Source: Firm-04 sp045591925
Lineage (GTDB): Bacteria; Bacillota; Clostridia; Oscillospirales; Ruminococcaceae
Length of the DNA stretch: 64,000 nucleotides
Reading direction: 5' to 3'
NCBI GenBank assembly: GCA_045591925.1
Contig: JAZNTW010000096.1
Location: 89,821 to 153,820 of the forward strand
Shown: positions 44,848 to 52,764 of the stretch, piece after piece
How positions within the stretch are numbered: the first letter of the stretch is position 1
Layout: each line of letters starts with the position of its first letter
Notes under the pieces: model-generated
What the model saw: only the letters and a program-made list of their open reading frames with translations
Databases searched by the model: none
Told to the model about the DNA's origin: nothing
Program-made: the position numbers and the translations under genes

Positions 44848-44914
44848 TTATTTCATTGCTTCTTCGACAGCAACTGCGCAAGCAACGGTTGCACCAACCA
44901 TCGGGTTGTTGCCC
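44848..44914 (-). pseudogene. Displaced 3' end of the GGGtGRT gene
   Basis: The minus strand encodes GNNPMVGATVACAVAVEEAM, then K and TAA, identical in protein to the end of the intact gene at 61320-62318 but with many silent base changes. Beyond 44914 all similarity stops. This is the host's own gene end, cut off when the mobile element integrated. Confidence 0.92.
44897..44914. other. attL core
   Basis: The 18 bases ACCATCGGGTTGTTGCCC are shared exactly with 61369-61386. Similarity is gene-like (silent differences) on the left side and absent on the right side, which places the crossover in this interval. Confidence 0.85.
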
Positions 44915-45054
44915 TTTCTTTTGAAACTGAATCCGGTGATGCAGTTCAATATTATCTGGCATTATAAATGATCGTAATTACGCAGAAAATCCATTCTCAT
45001 CAGAATGAATCCTCGTTGGTTCTGATTCAAAAGAATCTGAACAAACTCAGCTAT

Positions 45055-45074
45055 GGGTGACAAACGGGTGACAA
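45055..45074 (+). repeat. Integrase arm-type direct repeat, left
   Basis: GGGTGACAAACGGGTGACAA, a 20-base sequence built from two GGGTGACAA units, found identically and in the same orientation at 61208-61227 near the right end. It lies between attL and the integrase gene, which fits accessory (arm) sites for the integrase N-terminal domain. Confidence 0.65.
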
Positions 45075-45095
45075 GCTTTTTGGAATATTACACTC

Positions 45096-46283
45096 TTAAT
45101 CGAACATTCTCTCCAAAATCGCATTCCCTTGCTCTGTCTGGTTTTGCGTCAGATGATTGTAGACATCCAGCGTAACCTTGACATCTTTGTGCCCAAGTCT
45201 TTCCTGCACATACTTGATCGGTGCTCCCGCTTCCAAGAGCCGGGTGCAGTGCGTATGACGCAGCGCATGGAATGTGAACTTCGGATAGAACTTATGGATG
45301 GCCACGCTGGTGTGCTGTATTGTTCTCGGCTGGATAAAGCCGCCGTTTTCATATGTGTTCACGAAGCTGACGACCTCACCGCTGTGGTCATTGATTCCCT
45401 CGTCCTCATTATAATAGATCGTCGTGTAATACTCGGCATAGTACGCTTTTGCGCGTTCCTGCTCGTCCTTCACCGTTCTCAGCAGATCCAAAACAAACTG
45501 GTCAATGCCGATTGTCCGGACCGAATTATACTTCGGCGGTGTCAGGTACCAGAACTTCTTGTCGTCGTCCCATTGAAGCTGCTTGTTGATTGTAACAGTC
45601 TTGCCCTCGAAGTCAATATTATTCCATGTGACGGCAAATGCTTCACCGAGCCGCATTCCGCAGTGATAAGCAAAGATCATCGGCAAGTATGTGGAACTCC
45701 CCTTGGGAAACCTCTCAAAGATCTGCCTGATCATGCTTTCTTCAATGACCTCGCGCTCATACTGCGCTGTTTTATAGGCGCTGCGAGAGCCTTTTGGTAT
45801 CTTCACAAATGCCATAGGCGAAGCCTTAATGTAGTGCAGCGGCTGCACAGCATAGTTCAGGCTGTTGGAAAGGATACCCTTAACCCCTGTGACTGTATTC
45901 CGGCTGTACCCCGCAGCGACCATATCGTTGATCAGCTTCTGCAGCTGCTCCGCCGAAACACTGACGAGACGATACTTTCCGATAGCGGGAAAGATATGCA
46001 ACCGAAGGTATTTGCGGTAATTCGCAACCGTAGATGGTTTCAGGTTCGGTATACAATATGTTTCGAGCCAGAAGTGCATATAGTCATACACAGAAATATC
46101 AGCAGGGACGATGACCGTCCCTGCGTTCTGATATTCGTGGAAGGCTTCAGCACCGGCTTGCATTGCCTCAGCTTTCGTGTTGTACCCGCCTTTGCTGAAA
46201 CGCTGACGCTTTCCGCCCATTTTGGCTGCCTCGAAATACCACTCCCATTTGCTGCCGCGCTTGCGAGTGTTAATCGCTGCCAT
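45096..46283 (-). CDS. int: Tyrosine recombinase/integrase (Tn916/ICE type)
   Basis: 395 residues; GAGGAG seven bases before ATG 46283. The N-terminus (~1-60) is an arm-binding domain with KRGSKWEWYFEAAKMGGKRQ. A SAM-like core-binding domain follows (~75-165). The catalytic domain carries Arg in HCGMRLGEAFAV, HALRHTHCTRLLEAG (H-x-x-R) and the Tyr near the end in VTLDVYNHL. It should integrate and excise the element at the GGGtGRT gene. It lies about 180 bases from attL and is transcribed away from the interior. Confidence 0.95.
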   Translation of the reverse strand: MAAINTRKRGSKWEWYFEAAKMGGKRQRFSKGGYNTKAEAMQAGAEAFHEYQNAGTVIVPADISVYDYMHFWLETYCIPNLKPSTVANYRKYLRLHIFPAIGKYRLVSVSAEQLQKLINDMVAAGYSRNTVTGVKGILSNSLNYAVQPLHYIKASPMAFVKIPKGSRSAYKTAQYEREVIEESMIRQIFERFPKGSSTYLPMIFAYHCGMRLGEAFAVTWNNIDFEGKTVTINKQLQWDDDKKFWYLTPPKYNSVRTIGIDQFVLDLLRTVKDEQERAKAYYAEYYTTIYYNEDEGINDHSGEVVSFVNTYENGGFIQPRTIQHTSVAIHKFYPKFTFHALRHTHCTRLLEAGAPIKYVQERLGHKDVKVTLDVYNHLTQNQTEQGNAILERMFD

Positions 46284-46307
46284 TTTTACGCTCCTCTCTC
46301 AGAAAAC

Positions 46308-46523
46308 TCATGCAGAGACGGCGATTTTTTCGACATTGCTCGGATCACTGAGATCGTAGCCCTCATACTCGCTCAGGAACTTCATAAGAGCCTCATGCCT
46401 GACTTTATAAGAACCGAGCTTCAAGACTGGGAGCAACCCCGCGTTGATCAGCGAATAAACATAAGACGGGTTGGTATGCATAATCTGCGATACCTCTTTG
46501 ACGGTGTAAAGAATCTTTTCCAT
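46308..46523 (-). CDS. Excisionase-like helix-turn-helix protein
   Basis: 71 residues; AAAGGAG seven bases upstream. YTVKEVSQIMHTNPSYVYSL and NAGLLPVLKLGSYKVRHEAL form a MerR/excisionase-type winged helix. It sits 24 bases before the integrase on the same strand, the normal place for a recombination directionality factor. Confidence 0.85.
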   Translation of the reverse strand: MEKILYTVKEVSQIMHTNPSYVYSLINAGLLPVLKLGSYKVRHEALMKFLSEYEGYDLSDPSNVEKIAVSA

Positions 46524-46619
46524 AAGAATACTCCTTTCACTTGACTGGTAATCCAGTCTGTGATATAATAGCTGATAGGATGACTATCCAAAAGCAAGTT
46601 ATCCTGATTAGAAGCTGCA

Positions 46620-47720
46620 TTAATCGCCATAGTCACCATAGACGACATCATCCTCATCGTCGAAGCGATTGCAGAGGTCGATGTCAATAATCGGTCCTGC
46701 GATGACAGATACGTTCGTCGGCAGGCCCATTTCCTGTGCCTTGCTCTGCATCGCCAGCGCGAGGTTGGCAGCTTCCAGCTGATGCTCCTGCGCAAATCGA
46801 GCAGTCTGTGTCACCAGCTCCCCCAAGCCGGCGAGCTCCGACTGAGGGGTTCCTTTGATCCGGATGGTGGGTCCTGTTGCCACGGTCGTGGTCGGGTAGC
46901 ATGATGGTGCCGCGGCTGTGGGAACAGCCTGTTCAACCAGTAAAGGGGCAGGCGTTTCTTGTGGTTGCTGCGTCCGCAATGCGAAATCGTTTGTTTTTTT
47001 CATAAATTTTGCACCTCCAAATGCAGTGTAAGGGTTGATTCGATATCCATGCAGCCGCCGACTGACTTCGGCAAACTCATCCGCAGTCAGAAGGTCGCTG
47101 GGCGGGATGATTTCAGTGATGTCTGATTCTGAGATCAGCTCCGCATTTTGCAAGAGCTTTGTTTCGTCAAGTTCAAGGAAATCAAAACCAGCAACGCGGC
47201 TGTAGTCAGTGTAGTCAACGAAATCGTTGGGACTGGCACGGATGATCTCAAAGCCGTGCGCCTTCAGAATGCCGTTGACTTTTTGCTTTACGCGGTTCAG
47301 GTCGCCTGGTCCCTGCGAAAATTTTTTGCCGGTGACGGCGTTCACCGAGTCTAAAATGACGTGGGAATGCAAGACCCTGCTGTCCGTGTGCACAGCCATG
47401 ACCGCGAGAAATTCCGGGTACACTGTGGACACAATGTTTCGAGTGACGTTGAGAATGTCCGCAGGCGACCTCGCATTGCCGCTTGGCGGAAACGCAAAAA
47501 CACAGTGAATTCCCTGCTTTCCGCCAGTTTTATGATGTAGCAGTTTGTTGAGGAACATGTCATCGACTGCGTTCTTGGGGGAACAGCCTTGCGTGAAAAC
47601 GAGCTGACCGTTCTCTGTTTTCACCGGATCGGTGATGTAGTCGATTGCCTCGCGCAGATATGTGCGGCAGTCGTTCTTTCCGCAGATGAATTTCAAAATC
47701 GCCGATACCGGATTAGTCAT
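46620..47720 (-). CDS. Relaxase (MobP/VirD2-like), mobilization module 1
   Basis: 366 residues from ATG 47720, six bases after GGAGG; the start overlaps the upstream stop (ATGA). The N-terminal ~200 residues form the relaxase domain, with a candidate Tyr in CRTYLREAIDYI and the metal-binding triad in HTDSRVLHSHVILDS. The C-terminus (~230-366) is Pro/Thr/Ala-rich and ends in an acidic tail (DDEDDVVYGDYGD). It should nick oriT and pilot the single strand into the recipient. Confidence 0.85.
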   Translation of the reverse strand: MTNPVSAILKFICGKNDCRTYLREAIDYITDPVKTENGQLVFTQGCSPKNAVDDMFLNKLLHHKTGGKQGIHCVFAFPPSGNARSPADILNVTRNIVSTVYPEFLAVMAVHTDSRVLHSHVILDSVNAVTGKKFSQGPGDLNRVKQKVNGILKAHGFEIIRASPNDFVDYTDYSRVAGFDFLELDETKLLQNAELISESDITEIIPPSDLLTADEFAEVSRRLHGYRINPYTAFGGAKFMKKTNDFALRTQQPQETPAPLLVEQAVPTAAAPSCYPTTTVATGPTIRIKGTPQSELAGLGELVTQTARFAQEHQLEAANLALAMQSKAQEMGLPTNVSVIAGPIIDIDLCNRFDDEDDVVYGDYGD

Positions 47721-48063
47721 TGTCGTCCGCCTCCTTATCTTCGTCATGAAGGTCAGAAAGCCGCTCCCTGATTGCATGAAGCTTTGTTCCCACGTTATCG
47801 ATCGCGTTTTGCAGGCGATCGATCTCGCTCGCCGGGATCACGCCCTCGCGGCGAAGTGCATCCAAATCCTTGCGGATCTGAAACATTGCTGCTGCAATGT
47901 CTGCCCCCTGAACCAGAAATACCAATTTTTCCTCGGAAAAGATCGTGGCGCGGATCATTTCACTCATCGTGAGCTCCGCATCATCAGCAAGCTGTTTCAG
48001 TTTAGATTTCTCGTCGGCGGTCAGACGGATCTTGACCTCTGCTGTACAATTATCTTTCGACAT
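47713..48063 (-). CDS. MobC-like ribbon-helix-helix mobilization protein
   Basis: 116 residues from ATG 48063 (AAAGGAG six bases upstream); the longer frame to 48294 overlaps other signals. AEVKIRLTADEKSKLKQLAD is a ribbon-helix-helix opening, followed by a helical C-terminus with an acidic end. Such proteins bind oriT and load the relaxase. The overlap with the relaxase gene supports coupled production. Confidence 0.82.
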   Translation of the reverse strand: MSKDNCTAEVKIRLTADEKSKLKQLADDAELTMSEMIRATIFSEEKLVFLVQGADIAAAMFQIRKDLDALRREGVIPASEIDRLQNAIDNVGTKLHAIRERLSDLHDEDKEADDND

Positions 48064-48147
48064 GATTTTCTCCTTTTGTTGTGTGGGAATCCTCGGTAAT
48101 CTTGTACTGATTGTCCCCACAAAATTTCTTGTGTCCCTGTTCATCAT

Positions 48148-48165
48148 CCCGGGGTTGCCCCCGGG
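48148..48165. other. GC hairpin upstream of mobC, candidate oriT element
   Basis: CCCGGGG / CCCCGGG with loop TTGC lies in the 118-base gap between the helicase gene and the mobC-like gene. It lacks a T run on either side, so it is not a terminator. A hairpin next to a relaxase-MobC pair is where an origin of transfer is expected. Confidence 0.4.
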
Positions 48166-48181
48166 AATCCGAACATCGTTT

Positions 48182-49543
48182 TTATTCATCATCGTCATCG
48201 ACCTGCTGGTCAGTTGACTTAAGCGCGATGCCGTGAAACCCCTGCACAGAATTGCCTTTGGAATCCGGTGCTCGTCCGTCTGTGATAGTCGCATTATAGC
48301 TCCGGACGCGGTCGTAGAACCGGTTTCGGCTCTCGGGCTTCAGCGCATTCGCATCGCAGAAGCCTTTGTAGGCATCGTAAAGCTTAACCTTAGATACCCG
48401 ACCTCCATCGGACAAGAGGCATCGTTCCTCGACGAAGCTCTCCGGAGAATGTATTCCGAACCGACGACGACGGAGGTGATCTTCAGCTACAGGTGCCATC
48501 TTGAAATCGAACCGGTCCTCGATCAGCCCTTTGAGGCGGTCGAGCGCCATAGAAAAGATAACATCCTTCTCGGCGAGAAGCTTTTCCTCCAAGTCGAGGT
48601 CGATCTCCTCATCGGGGATTTCCCGCATGAACATCAAGTAGACCAAACGGTCGAGAATAGCATCGTCGAGGACGCCGAACTCGAGGTCGGTATTCCCCGC
48701 AAACACAAAACTCAAGGTTGCGACGAAGTCGCATTGCCGCTGATACTTTTCAGCACCAGTGTTGTATTCGCACGACACCAAACTCTTAAAGCCCTCTTCG
48801 CACCGGTTGACCTTGGTGCTTGTTTCGCGGCAGATGTTCGCACGCATACCCGGATAATGAGCTTTGGAGCGTTCGTGTGACACCGTGAAGAATGGTTGAT
48901 GCGAAACGAACCCGTCGCCTATGACTGCTTCAAGGACATTGAGCAGAGTACTCTTACCCGTTCGACCTCGACCAAAGAACACAAAGGCTTTCCGTCCCTT
49001 GGTGAGGCTGCTCAGCACATAGCCGATAATGCGTAACAAGCATTCGAGTTGCTCCATCCCGAGGCTCGATTCAATGAATCTTTTGAAGACGGGCGCATCC
49101 TCGAGTTTGCTCCGTGCTCTGTATTCGAACCCAAGAACGTAGTCAAAAACCAGCTCGCCGCGGTTGTAGACCAGTTCCTGATTAGCGATGCTGTAAATCC
49201 CGTTCTGCAAGTTGACAAACAGCTGCGACTTCCAGAACTCTGCCTGCAGATCGATCTGCAGCTGCGGCATAAACCGCAGGCGACGGATGACCTCCTTAAT
49301 CTGGCTGCTTGCAACCATATATTGCATTTCTTCCGGAATAAGCGCGACGATGAACGCTTCGGTCTCGTCGGGTAAAAGCCGTCGGTAGTGTCTGTCGTTT
49401 TTCGCAACAGCAACCCCATTGTCGAACTGCAAAATTTTTCGTTTCCGGATCTCGTCGGCGAGTATCTCGACGGCGTGATCGGGGTCGGGGATGGGGATTG
49501 GGGGAATCCCCGTAGCGCTCTTATTATTGAGCTGCGATTGCAT
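48182..49543 (-). CDS. SF3-type replication helicase (phage/plasmid D5/P4-like)
   Basis: 453 residues; GGAGAAGG before ATG 49543. FFGRGRTGKSTLLNVLEAVI is Walker A, LSFVFAGNTDLEFGVLDDAI contains the SF3 motif C-like Asn, and LDRLVYLMF follows. The N-terminal ~150 residues could be a primase-linked or D5_N-like region. A winged helix (YDAYKGFCDANALKPESRNR) closes the protein. It would open the element's replication origin after excision. A DDDDE tail ends the protein. Confidence 0.82.
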   Translation of the reverse strand: MQSQLNNKSATGIPPIPIPDPDHAVEILADEIRKRKILQFDNGVAVAKNDRHYRRLLPDETEAFIVALIPEEMQYMVASSQIKEVIRRLRFMPQLQIDLQAEFWKSQLFVNLQNGIYSIANQELVYNRGELVFDYVLGFEYRARSKLEDAPVFKRFIESSLGMEQLECLLRIIGYVLSSLTKGRKAFVFFGRGRTGKSTLLNVLEAVIGDGFVSHQPFFTVSHERSKAHYPGMRANICRETSTKVNRCEEGFKSLVSCEYNTGAEKYQRQCDFVATLSFVFAGNTDLEFGVLDDAILDRLVYLMFMREIPDEEIDLDLEEKLLAEKDVIFSMALDRLKGLIEDRFDFKMAPVAEDHLRRRRFGIHSPESFVEERCLLSDGGRVSKVKLYDAYKGFCDANALKPESRNRFYDRVRSYNATITDGRAPDSKGNSVQGFHGIALKSTDQQVDDDDE

Positions 49544-49622
49544 TCCTTCTCCTTCCTGCGGGTCGGCTGATTGGCGCTTGCGCAGACGCTGCCGTTGCCC
49601 GCCCTCGTAAGCTTACAGCCGC

Positions 49623-49651
49623 ATTATAAACGATTTAGGTGTAAAAAGCAA
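49623..49651 (-). promoter_or_regulatory. Promoter for the helicase-mobilization operon
   Basis: Minus strand TTGCTT (49651-49646), 17-base spacer, TATAAT (49628-49623), 80 bases before the helicase start. Confidence 0.65.
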
Positions 49652-49719
49652 TTCAACAAAAAAACCACAATAATCCAACAAACGCCTACAAAAGTATTTG
49701 TGTGATTGGAGGTACAAAA

Positions 49720-50799
49720 ATGGATTTCGGAATATTTATTTCTGCATTTGATCACACTTATGACAAAATGAAGAATGAGCGTAAAATAAACCCGAAAGAA
49801 CCATCAAATCACATCAAACCGACTTTCTGTAGAGAACTGTTGTGCCAAATTGCTAAGAACGAAAATGATGTGATATTCTGCCGAGGAAATGAAAATGGAG
49901 ATCCCAGAACCTTAAAAACATTTGAATCGTATTATCGAAACGGAAAACGCAGGTCATTACATCCAATTGCTGTGCGAATTGCGTATCAGCCAGATCGAGA
50001 AAAATTTAAACGATTTCTCTGCAGTATTATAGACCATTGTGGAGGAAATGAGCTGCTTCTGCATAATTTTAAGGATTTCCTTCCTAAGGCAACAGCGAAA
50101 ACATTATTGGATAATATCACTCGAGAATTTATAAAAATTCTAACTGACGCTGCTGAAGAACAGAATATCTATTCCTCATCATCGCAAGAGGAACCTGTGC
50201 CACTGCAAGATGAAACTGCATCATTGCAAGTTGGATCGGTTTCAATGCAAGATAAATCTGCATTCTCACAAGATGAAGTTGCTTTATCGCAAGAAGATTC
50301 TTCATCATTACAAGAGAAACCTGTCTCATCGCAAGATCAACCAGTTTTATTTCAAGATAAACCCGTATCATCACAAGATGAACCACGTATTTCTAAAAGC
50401 GATTTAGAGCGAATTAGGCAAATAATACGGGAATTATGCGTCATGATAGAAACGCTGGATGAATTATGGCCTCTGTCTGATTCCGAACAATTTATGGAAC
50501 AATTAGAGAATCCATCATCAACAGATCCGAAGGTATGTGAATTCAACGATATGTTCAAGCAGTTTTCGAAGTTTGATAAAGAAATGCTCTTTTTCTGCCG
50601 AAAATACGAGCATATCAAACAATTTGAGCCTGTGAAGTTGTTAGCGAATACTCTTAATATATTTTCTTTCAAATCAGGTTTTACTAGAGGCGTAGACAGT
50701 AACGGATCCCCCGGTATTTATGTTTATCAAGATCCAGGACTTCAGGAGTACTCTGAGGCACTTGTAGAACTGGATCGATCGCTGGATAATATATATTAA
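49720..50799 (+). CDS. A/T-rich cargo protein with ten heptapeptide repeats
   Basis: 359 residues from ATG 49720, seven bases after GGAGG. The N-terminal ~150 residues are compact and helical (HIKPTFCRELLCQIAKNEND opens them). Residues 155-224 are ten copies of a seven-residue unit [SLMF]-Q-[DE]-x4. The C-terminal ~130 residues are again folded (RIRQIIRELCVMIETLDEL). No family was recognised. Codon use is much more A/T-rich than the neighbours. It is divergently transcribed from the helicase operon. Confidence 0.72.
   Translation: MDFGIFISAFDHTYDKMKNERKINPKEPSNHIKPTFCRELLCQIAKNENDVIFCRGNENGDPRTLKTFESYYRNGKRRSLHPIAVRIAYQPDREKFKRFLCSIIDHCGGNELLLHNFKDFLPKATAKTLLDNITREFIKILTDAAEEQNIYSSSSQEEPVPLQDETASLQVGSVSMQDKSAFSQDEVALSQEDSSSLQEKPVSSQDQPVLFQDKPVSSQDEPRISKSDLERIRQIIRELCVMIETLDELWPLSDSEQFMEQLENPSSTDPKVCEFNDMFKQFSKFDKEMLFFCRKYEHIKQFEPVKLLANTLNIFSFKSGFTRGVDSNGSPGIYVYQDPGLQEYSEALVELDRSLDNIY
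50182..50391 (+). repeat. 21-bp tandem repeat, ten units, coding
   Basis: Ten in-frame 21-bp units encoding, in order, SQEEPVP, LQDETAS, LQVGSVS, MQDKSAF, SQDEVAL, SQEDSSS, LQEKPVS, SQDQPVL, FQDKPVS and SQDEPRI. The CAAGAT core is kept while flanking codons vary, so the array has expanded and then diverged. Confidence 0.9.
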
Positions 50800-50866
50800 T
50801 GAACCACTTTTACCACATTTTTCACTTAATCTTTTTTGCCTGCCCCATGACGAGGCGGCATACTAT

Positions 50867-51469
50867 CTATAACATTTTACGGTATAGCCGGTAGAAACTC
50901 GACCTCGACAACCCAAGTTCCCGCATCGCATCGACCGGCCGCACCTCGCCGCGCTTTACAGAAGCCATGACCTCACGCCAGTTCTCCGGCAGCGGCTTTC
51001 GCGGTCGCCCGAAGCGGACATTCCGCCGCTTTGCGGCTTCAATGCCCTCACGTTGTCGGATGCGGATTTTAAGCCGTTCTGCTTCTGCAATGCTGCCAAG
51101 CACTTCTATCAATATCGAATTTATCATCTCCTGTACCCAGAGCTGTTCTTCCGGAAAATCCGTGAGGGTCGTGGGCAGATCGAGAATCTTGACGCGAACC
51201 CCCAGCTCTTTGAAGGCTTCGAGCTCCCGCTTGATATCGGCTTTGCTGCGACTCAATCGGTCCAGTTCCTTGATGACCAATGTGTCACCTTGCCGGAGTA
51301 TTTGCTTCTTGAGGTACTGATACCCCTCACGCTCGGTATCCTTGCCGGAAGCTTTGTCTACTATTATATTCTGCTCCGGCACGCCGAACCGTGTCAGCGC
51401 TTCAATCTGCCGATCTTCATTCTGCTCGCGTGTAGACACGCGGGCATACCCATAGATTTTGTTCTTCAT
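50867..51469 (-). CDS. Serine resolvase/invertase
   Basis: 200 residues from ATG 51469 (AAAGGAG four bases upstream). YGYARVSTREQNEDRQIEAL holds the catalytic Ser, VDKASGKDTEREGYQ and VIKELDRLSRSKADIKREL follow, and the C-terminus is a helix-turn-helix (VDAMRELGLSRSSFYRLYRK). This is a small-serine recombinase of the Tn3-resolvase/Hin group. It may resolve element dimers or invert a segment; no inverted res sites were identified. Confidence 0.92.
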   Translation of the reverse strand: MKNKIYGYARVSTREQNEDRQIEALTRFGVPEQNIIVDKASGKDTEREGYQYLKKQILRQGDTLVIKELDRLSRSKADIKRELEAFKELGVRVKILDLPTTLTDFPEEQLWVQEMINSILIEVLGSIAEAERLKIRIRQREGIEAAKRRNVRFGRPRKPLPENWREVMASVKRGEVRPVDAMRELGLSRSSFYRLYRKML

Positions 51470-51599
51470 ATGACTCCTTTCTATGCCAAAAGGTGGAGGC
51501 GACTTTCGGGATGTCTCGGAAGTCAAAAACGGACTTTTTGGCACGCCGTTTTCGCTGTTTTTCGGGTGTCCCATATTGTATACTTTATGGAATAAGATC

Positions 51600-51627
51600 G
51601 CCCTGCCGATTTCAGTACCGGCAGGGC
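51600..51627 (-). terminator. Hairpin after the amidotransferase gene
   Basis: GCCCTGCCG / CGGCAGGGC with a 10-base loop, 7 bases past the stop at 51635. On the minus strand it is followed by GATCTTATT, a weak T tract. The 130 bases between it and the resolvase start hold no gene. Confidence 0.6.
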
Positions 51628-51634
51628 GTCTGTT

Positions 51635-52594
51635 TTACAATTCTGCAAGTGCGAGCTCTGCACCGTAGCTCTCTGGGTACATGAGGAAGTCCTCAATCTC
51701 AGTATAGGAATATCCGAGGTCACGCAGGTATTGAACCGTCTCCGGGTCTGCACCGTAGTATCCGCAGAGTTCCAGCAGGAGCATATGGTCATCCTCATCG
51801 TAGCAGTCCTTCGGTGGCTGATCCCAACAGCAGAGATAGCTGCCGAACCAACGGTGACTATTTATATAGTAATCGGACTGCACGGTATAGCTGCTGCGGG
51901 TGATCTTTCCGTCCGGCGCGATGCGGAGCAGCTCGCCTTCCTTCACATCTATGACCTCGTATTTCGGAAACTGCGCCGGAATCTGCTTGAACGCCGCGGT
52001 CATGATCTCCTTTGTGGACGAATACACATACAGCCCCAACGAAGGAAAATGAATCAGATACAGCGGCGATTCACCTTTGACAAAGAACAGGTTGTTGCGT
52101 CTGTCCAGAATCGTGAATGTGAAATAACCGCGTACTTGTTCCGCAGCATACCTCATAGAATCAAAGGTCAGCTCCTTCTGCGATTCGATCAGCTGCACCG
52201 CGATATAGGAATCCGTTTCGATATAGGTATCCGGCAGATGCAGCTTGGAGCGAAGCGTCAGATCATTATACAATACGCCGTTATGGGCAAGCGCAAACTC
52301 CGTTCCGGCATCTCCGCGAAACGGGTGGTTATTATAGTTATGCTTCTGGTTGCCTTGCGTGGTGAGACGGGCATGTCCCATCACGGCTGCGGTACCTTCA
52401 GGAATCCGAAAATGCAGTTTATGTGCTGGCTTCGGGCGCTTAAAGATCGTCAGGGTATCCGATTTGTTATAAGCGATACCCGCAGCATGATGTCCTCGCA
52501 CTTCCGACGCATTCGCCAGTGCCTGAACAAGCTTTTGCAGAATCTTCCACGGCACACGCTTGCCGTAATTGAGAAATCCGAACAGTGCGCACAT
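51635..52594 (-). CDS. Class II glutamine amidotransferase
   Basis: 319 residues; AAAGGAG before ATG 52594. Cys2 of MCALFGFLNYGKR is the N-terminal nucleophile after Met removal, and RGHHAAGIAY, GHARLTTQGN and AHNGVLYND are the other conserved blocks of the Ntn-type glutaminase. It releases ammonia from glutamine. No synthase domain is fused to it; the amidoligase two genes upstream is the obvious ammonia acceptor. It has an extra C-terminal ~90 residues. Confidence 0.92.
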   Translation of the reverse strand: MCALFGFLNYGKRVPWKILQKLVQALANASEVRGHHAAGIAYNKSDTLTIFKRPKPAHKLHFRIPEGTAAVMGHARLTTQGNQKHNYNNHPFRGDAGTEFALAHNGVLYNDLTLRSKLHLPDTYIETDSYIAVQLIESQKELTFDSMRYAAEQVRGYFTFTILDRRNNLFFVKGESPLYLIHFPSLGLYVYSSTKEIMTAAFKQIPAQFPKYEVIDVKEGELLRIAPDGKITRSSYTVQSDYYINSHRWFGSYLCCWDQPPKDCYDEDDHMLLLELCGYYGADPETVQYLRDLGYSYTEIEDFLMYPESYGAELALAEL

Positions 52595-52596
52595 GT

Positions 52597-52764
52597 TTAC
52601 TCTCTCCTTTCTGAACCGCCGTTCCGGTCAATCAATGAAACAATTGTGCTGATCAGTATAATCGCTGCGGTTGCCACCTCGATCCACTCGCGTGTTTTGT
52701 TTTCAGGAAGATACTTTTCGCGCTGCGGTTCAATCAATGTTTGTTGGTTTTCGTATTCGATCAT
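52597..52764 (-). CDS. Small single-pass membrane protein
   Basis: 55 residues from ATG 52764, with GGAGGAGGA upstream; its ATG overlaps the amidoligase stop (TAATG) and it ends 2 bases before the amidotransferase start. A hydrophilic N-terminus is followed by one helix (WIEVATAAIILISTIVSLID) and a basic tail. Its tight coupling suggests that it belongs to the amidoligase-amidotransferase set, perhaps as anchor or substrate. Confidence 0.7.
   Translation of the reverse strand: MIEYENQQTLIEPQREKYLPENKTREWIEVATAAIILISTIVSLIDRNGGSERRE

Noticed and set aside
45129..46544. 471-codon plus-strand frame
   Set aside because: Antisense to the integrase and excisionase genes, which have clear motifs and ribosome sites.
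50182..50391. CRISPR array
   Set aside because: The 21-bp units are contiguous with no spacers, lie in frame inside a gene and vary at codon level.
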